Below, one piece after another: positions 7,064-10,269 of a DNA stretch of 10,269 nucleotides (positions are counted from its first letter, which is position 1; each line of letters starts with the position of its first letter). The position numbers and the translations under genes are program-made. The DNA is taken from contig CP070819.1 in assembly GCA_020344295.1 (NCBI GenBank), forward strand, positions 1,898,612 to 1,908,880. The letters run 5' to 3'. The stretch comes from Dehalococcoidia bacterium. Lineage in GTDB: Bacteria; Chloroflexota; Dehalococcoidia; SZUA-161. Below the pieces are notes generated by a model, which worked only from the letters and a program-made list of their open reading frames with translations, had not been told where the DNA came from and made no database searches.

Positions 7064-8080
7064 ATGATAAAGGTAGCACTAGCTAGAATCGTCACAGGGA
7101 ACGACCTGTCGATGGATGAGGCCAAAGATGTAATGGGCGAGATTATGCAGGGGCAGGCTACCCCGGCACAGATAGCTGCATTCATCACCGGGCTCAGGAT
7201 GAAAGGGGAGACCGCTGAAGAGATCGCCGGTTGTGCCCAAGCGATGATGGAGAACGCAATCCGCGTTAAGTCCAAGCACAGTGTAGTTGTTGACACCTGC
7301 GGCACCGGTGGTGACAGCAGCGGTACTTTCAATATCTCAACTACGGTGGCATTCGTCGCTGCAGGGGCAGGGCTTGCTGTGGCAAAACACGGAAATCGTT
7401 CTGTATCCAGTAAATGCGGCAGCGCCGACCTGCTTCAAGCCTTCGGCGTTAATCTCGAGCTCAATGCAGAACAGGTTGCCCGCTGCATTGATGAGGTAGG
7501 TATCGGGTTCCTGTTTGCCCCACTGCTTCATCCGGCGATGAAACATGCGCTTGGCCCCCGTCAGGAGATAGGACTGCGCACCATCTTTAATATATTAGGC
7601 CCCTTATGCAATCCCGCTGGAACCAGAAGACAGCTACTGGGCGTATATGCCAGCGATCTCACCGATTTACTGGCGGAGGTGCTGCGTGCGCTCAGTGCCG
7701 AGCATGCTTTAGTAGTACATGGCGCAGATGGACTCGATGAGCTTTCAACCACAGGGCCAAACAAAATCTCTCAAGTCTATAATGGTCGGATTGAAACGTA
7801 CTATTTAGATCCTCAGGAGTTAGGATTGCCACGAGCCAAGCTTGCTGACCTCGCCGGAGGCACAGCCGAAGATAATGCTGCCACGACGAGGGCCATCCTT
7901 TCAGGAGAACAGGGTCCGAAGAGAGATATCGTCCTACTTAATGCGGCTGCAGTGCTCATGGCAGGTGGCATGGCACAGGACTTTGGAGACGGTTTGGTGC
8001 AGGCAGCGGTGGCCATTGACAGCGGGAATGCGAGAATGAAGTTAGACCAACTTATAGAGTTCAGTCGAAGCCTGGCTTAG
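7064..8080 (+). CDS. trpD: Anthranilate phosphoribosyltransferase
   Basis: 338 residues. It transfers the phosphoribosyl group from PRPP to anthranilate, the second step of the pathway; cytosolic and normally a homodimer. The N-terminal helical region is followed by the glycine-rich PRPP loop CGTGGD (79-84), NIST (90-93), the conserved KHGNRSVSSKCGSADLL segment (108-124) and the DGLDE motif, whose acidic pair binds Mg2+ in studied enzymes. It is a stand-alone enzyme: there is no amidotransferase domain in front, unlike the TrpGD fusion of enterobacteria. ATG begins 2 nt after the trpE stop, so translational coupling is likely; AGAGGA lies some way upstream. The trpC start follows after 15 nt. 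No key residue appears to be missing. Confidence 0.97.
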   Translation: MIKVALARIVTGNDLSMDEAKDVMGEIMQGQATPAQIAAFITGLRMKGETAEEIAGCAQAMMENAIRVKSKHSVVVDTCGTGGDSSGTFNISTTVAFVAAGAGLAVAKHGNRSVSSKCGSADLLQAFGVNLELNAEQVARCIDEVGIGFLFAPLLHPAMKHALGPRQEIGLRTIFNILGPLCNPAGTRRQLLGVYASDLTDLLAEVLRALSAEHALVVHGADGLDELSTTGPNKISQVYNGRIETYYLDPQELGLPRAKLADLAGGTAEDNAATTRAILSGEQGPKRDIVLLNAAAVLMAGGMAQDFGDGLVQAAVAIDSGNARMKLDQLIEFSRSLA

Positions 8081-8095
8081 ATTGAGGTAGAGGAA

Positions 8096-8896
8096 GTGAT
8101 CCTGGATAAAATCGTAGACTCAACTCGTCGGTCGGTGGCAAAGTTTAAAGCTCAAATGCCGCTCGCTGACCTGGAAAGACGTATACTTGACCAGGATCCA
8201 CCGCGAGATTTCGCCAAGGCTTTAAACGGTATGAAGATCAGTCTTATCGCAGAGATCAAGCGAGCATCCCCATCGAAGGGGGTACTCCGCCAGAATTTGG
8301 CTGTATCTTCTATAGCGCACCTATACAGTCAAAAGGGCGCTGCTGCCATCTCGGTGCTGACAGAGCAAGACCATTTCCAGGGAAGCTTTGCTGATCTCGA
8401 AGCAGCGCGCAATGAGGTGGAGATTCCCTTGCTTTGCAAGGATTTCATAGTTGACCGCTATCAGGTATACCAAGCAAGGGCACACGGCGCCGATGCAGTG
8501 CTGCTTATTGCTGCCATCCTGAATCAGCATGAGCTTAGCGCCCTCCTGGAGACCGCCTACTCCCTGGAGATGACAGCGCTTGTGGAGGTTCACAATCAGG
8601 GCGAGTTAGAAAAGGCTCTGAACTGCACACCGAGAATCATTGGCATTAATAACCGGAATCTTGCTGATTTCAGCGTTAATCTGGAGACAACATTGACGCT
8701 GCGCCCAGCAGTTCCTTCAGGCGTTTTGGTAGTGAGCGAAAGCGGAATACATAGTCGTGAAGATGTGCTCACCCTCCAATAAACAGGCGTCGATGCCATT
8801 CTGGTGGGTGAAGCCCTGGTCACAAGCAGCGATCCAGCTGCGAAAATTGATGAGCTGATGGGATATGCCCCAACTGTGGGTGATTCTTATGATTAA
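8096..8896 (+). pseudogene. trpC: Indole-3-glycerol phosphate synthase interrupted by an in-frame stop
   Basis: The enzyme closes the indole ring: CdRP to indole-3-glycerol phosphate, a (beta/alpha)8 barrel. GTG start at 8096 with GAGG eight nt upstream. Codons 1-228 are intact and carry AEIKRASPSKG (E53, K55), LTEQDHFQGS, LLCKDF (K115), ALVEVH (E164), INNRN (N185) and VVSESGIHS (S214-S220), covering the known catalytic residues. Codon 229 (8780-8782) is TAA. The same frame then runs on for 37 codons with TGVDAILVGEALV, the family's last strand and phosphate-binding turn, followed by a final helix, and ends at TAA 8894-8896. Full length would be 266 positions, the normal size. As read, the 228-residue product lacks beta8/alpha8 and is probably inactive unless the stop is read through. 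A one-base change at 8780 would restore a Glu, Lys or Gln codon, so a recent mutation or a sequence error is likely. UAA is the normal terminator of neighbouring genes, so recoding is unlikely. Confidence 0.85.
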
Positions 8897-9527
8897 GGTT
8901 AAAGTTTGCGGGATAACCAACCTGGATGATGCTTTTGCAGCGGTGGATTATGGAGCTGATGCACTGGGGTATATATTTGCACGCAGTCCGCGACAGGTAA
9001 CTCCCGAACTGGTTAAGGGAATTATAGCCAAGCTCCCGCCCTTTGTTTGTAATGTTGGGGTATTCGTCAACAATGATATCGCCGAGGTTAGGGAGACAAT
9101 ATCCTTTTGCGGTCTCGACATGGTCCAGCTACATGGCGATGAGGACCCGGACTACTGTGCTGCTCTTTTTCCCAAAAGCATCAAGGTATTCACATCAACC
9201 AACCTACCAGCGCAGGGTGATTTGAAGCGCTATCAGGTAGCCGCATTCATGCTCGATATAGAGAAAGGAGCCACAATAAAAGATACGGAACAGCGAAAGC
9301 TTTGGTATCTAGCCCGGGATATAGCAGGCCTCTATCCCATTGTCCTGGCTGGCGGCCTGACTCCAGAGAACGTTGGTCGAGCGATCGAGACAGCACGTCC
9401 CTACGCTGTAGATGTCTCCAGCGGGGTGGAGTCTGCACCAGGAAAGAAAGACCACGAAAAACTAGGTATTTTTATACAGGTAGCAAAGCAAACACAGTCT
9501 GGGGGAAAAGTTGAAGTTACCAGATGA
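8889..9527 (+). CDS. trpF: Phosphoribosylanthranilate isomerase
   Basis: 212 residues, TIM barrel. It isomerises N-(5'-phosphoribosyl)anthranilate to CdRP, the step before TrpC. Motifs: KVCGIT with the catalytic Cys7, [28 protein letters not shown] with the catalytic acid Asp123, and the phosphate-binding [10 protein letters not shown] and DVSSGVE near the C-terminus. The usual glycine-rich GG[ST]G loop after the catalytic Asp is replaced by a charged stretch, [13 protein letters not shown] (125-137). I chose the ATG at 8889 because the protein then begins directly with the family's MIKVKVCGI. The open frame reaches an ATG at 8865, which would add eight residues without homology. The ATG overlaps the distal trpC stop by 8 bases (ATGATTAA), typical of coupled genes. 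The 3' end overlaps trpB by 17 bases. Confidence 0.95.
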   Translation: MIKVKVCGITNLDDAFAAVDYGADALGYIFARSPRQVTPELVKGIIAKLPPFVCNVGVFVNNDIAEVRETISFCGLDMVQLHGDEDPDYCAALFPKSIKVFTSTNLPAQGDLKRYQVAAFMLDIEKGATIKDTEQRKLWYLARDIAGLYPIVLAGGLTPENVGRAIETARPYAVDVSSGVESAPGKKDHEKLGIFIQVAKQTQSGGKVEVTR

Positions 9528-10269
9528 AAGTGGCCACTTCGGGCCGTATGGCGGTAAGTTCGTACCTGAGACCCTGATACCCGCCTTAGAAGAGCTCGAG
9601 TCGGTCTATGCCGAGGCATGTGCTGATCCCCAATTCTGGGAGCAGTACAACGCTCTGTGTCGGGATTACGTCGGCCGCCCCACACCACTATATCACGCCG
9701 AGAAACTGTCGCGTAAACTTGGCGGGGCTCAAATCCTGTTCAAGAGAGAGGACCTCGCGCATACCGGCGCCCACAAAATCAATAATACCCTAGGACAGGG
9801 ACTATTGACTCTGCGAATGGGTAAACAAAGAGTGATAGCAGAGACCGGCGCGGGCCAACACGGCGTGGCAGTTGCCACCATATGCGCCATGCTGGGATTG
9901 GAATGTATCGTCTATATGGGCGAAGAGGATGTTCGTCGCCAGTCGCTTAACGTCTTCAGGATGAAACTGCTGGGCGCTGAAGTGCGCTCTGTGTCGTCGG
10001 GAAGCCGTACACTCAAGGATGCAATCAATGAAGCTATCCGCGACTGGGTGACCAATGTCAGCAACACCCACTACCTGCTCGGCTCTGTGGTTGGCCCCCA
10101 CCCCTATCCTATGATAGTACGTGATTTTCAGTCGATAATAGGGCAAGAGGCCAGGGAGCAGGTAATGGCAGCGTATGGACGGCTTCCTGACTGTATAGTT
10201 GCTTGTGTGGGCGGCGGGAGTAATGCTATTGGCATCTTCCATCCCTTTATCAATGAGCCTGATGTAGAA
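9511..10269 (+). CDS. trpB: Tryptophan synthase beta chain (partial, runs off the window)
   Basis: 253 codons are present with no stop; the remaining third or so (family length about 400) lies outside. A PLP enzyme that joins indole and serine to form tryptophan, working as an alpha2-beta2 complex with TrpA, which supplies indole through a tunnel. Seen: [20 protein letters not shown] at the N-terminus, [28 protein letters not shown] with the PLP-binding Lys89, ETGAGQHG with the catalytic Glu111, and the phosphate-binding GGGSNA (234-239). All match the canonical numbering shifted by two. This is the normal TrpB1 type, not the stand-alone TrpB2. The start is TTG at 9511: no ATG in this frame precedes the conserved N-terminus, and GGGGGA (9501-9506) lies 4 nt upstream. 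The start overlaps the trpF end by 17 bases. trpA is expected next. Confidence 0.95.
   Translation, partial: MKLPDESGHFGPYGGKFVPETLIPALEELESVYAEACADPQFWEQYNALCRDYVGRPTPLYHAEKLSRKLGGAQILFKREDLAHTGAHKINNTLGQGLLTLRMGKQRVIAETGAGQHGVAVATICAMLGLECIVYMGEEDVRRQSLNVFRMKLLGAEVRSVSSGSRTLKDAINEAIRDWVTNVSNTHYLLGSVVGPHPYPMIVRDFQSIIGQEAREQVMAAYGRLPDCIVACVGGGSNAIGIFHPFINEPDVE

Noticed and set aside
8780..8782. Stop codon reassignment or selenocysteine/pyrrolysine at the trpC stop
   Set aside because: Those systems use TGA or TAG, whereas this is TAA. The same codon ends the lipoprotein gene and the distal trpC frame normally.
1..10269. Mobile elements, CRISPR arrays, tRNA or rRNA genes, phage or defence systems
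   Set aside because: I saw no transposase or integrase motifs, regular spaced repeats, terminal inverted repeats or tRNA-like cloverleaf. The gene content is housekeeping metabolism.

Overview
This window looks like an ordinary bacterial chromosome segment. The best guess is Chloroflexota (Dehalococcoidia-like) or a Firmicutes-type lineage. The main reason is a tryptophan-specific T-box riboswitch controlling a trp operon, a mode of control known from Firmicutes and also reported in Chloroflexota and a few other phyla. Shine-Dalgarno sites, sigma70-like promoters, a lipobox signal peptide and moderate GC fit either group. The taxonomic call is inference from gene content, not from a marker gene.

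Left part (1-3133). Two genes read leftward: a metal-dependent amidohydrolase of the YtcJ type (43-1593, TTG start) and, upstream of it, a small exported protein of unknown function (1636-2172). A divergent intergenic region separates them from a rightward gene for a Pro/Thr-linked lipoprotein of unknown function (2442-3059). That gene ends in a strong 15-bp hairpin, which also lies at the end of the converging mnmG.

Middle (3134-5522). mnmG (gidA), a tRNA wobble-uridine modification enzyme, reads leftward. Between mnmG and trpE there are about 450 bases of pure regulatory DNA. It holds a mnmG -10 box, a strong rightward promoter, and a complete T-box leader with a UGG (Trp) specifier codon, an AGGGTGGCACCGCGG T-box and an intrinsic terminator.

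Right part (5523-10269). A tightly packed rightward trp operon runs trpE, trpD, trpC, trpF, trpB, with trpB cut by the window edge. Neighbouring genes are separated by 2-15 nt or overlap. Together they would convert chorismate to tryptophan, with trpA probably just downstream and the glutaminase subunit trpG absent from its usual place between trpE and trpD. The most notable oddity is an in-frame TAA inside trpC at 8780-8782. The reading frame continues past it with a perfect family-like C-terminus for 37 more codons and ends at a TAA that overlaps the trpF start codon. This is either a recent nonsense mutation, a sequencing error or a readthrough case. I found no mobile elements, CRISPR arrays, tRNA or rRNA genes, and no evidence for a wholly new system.
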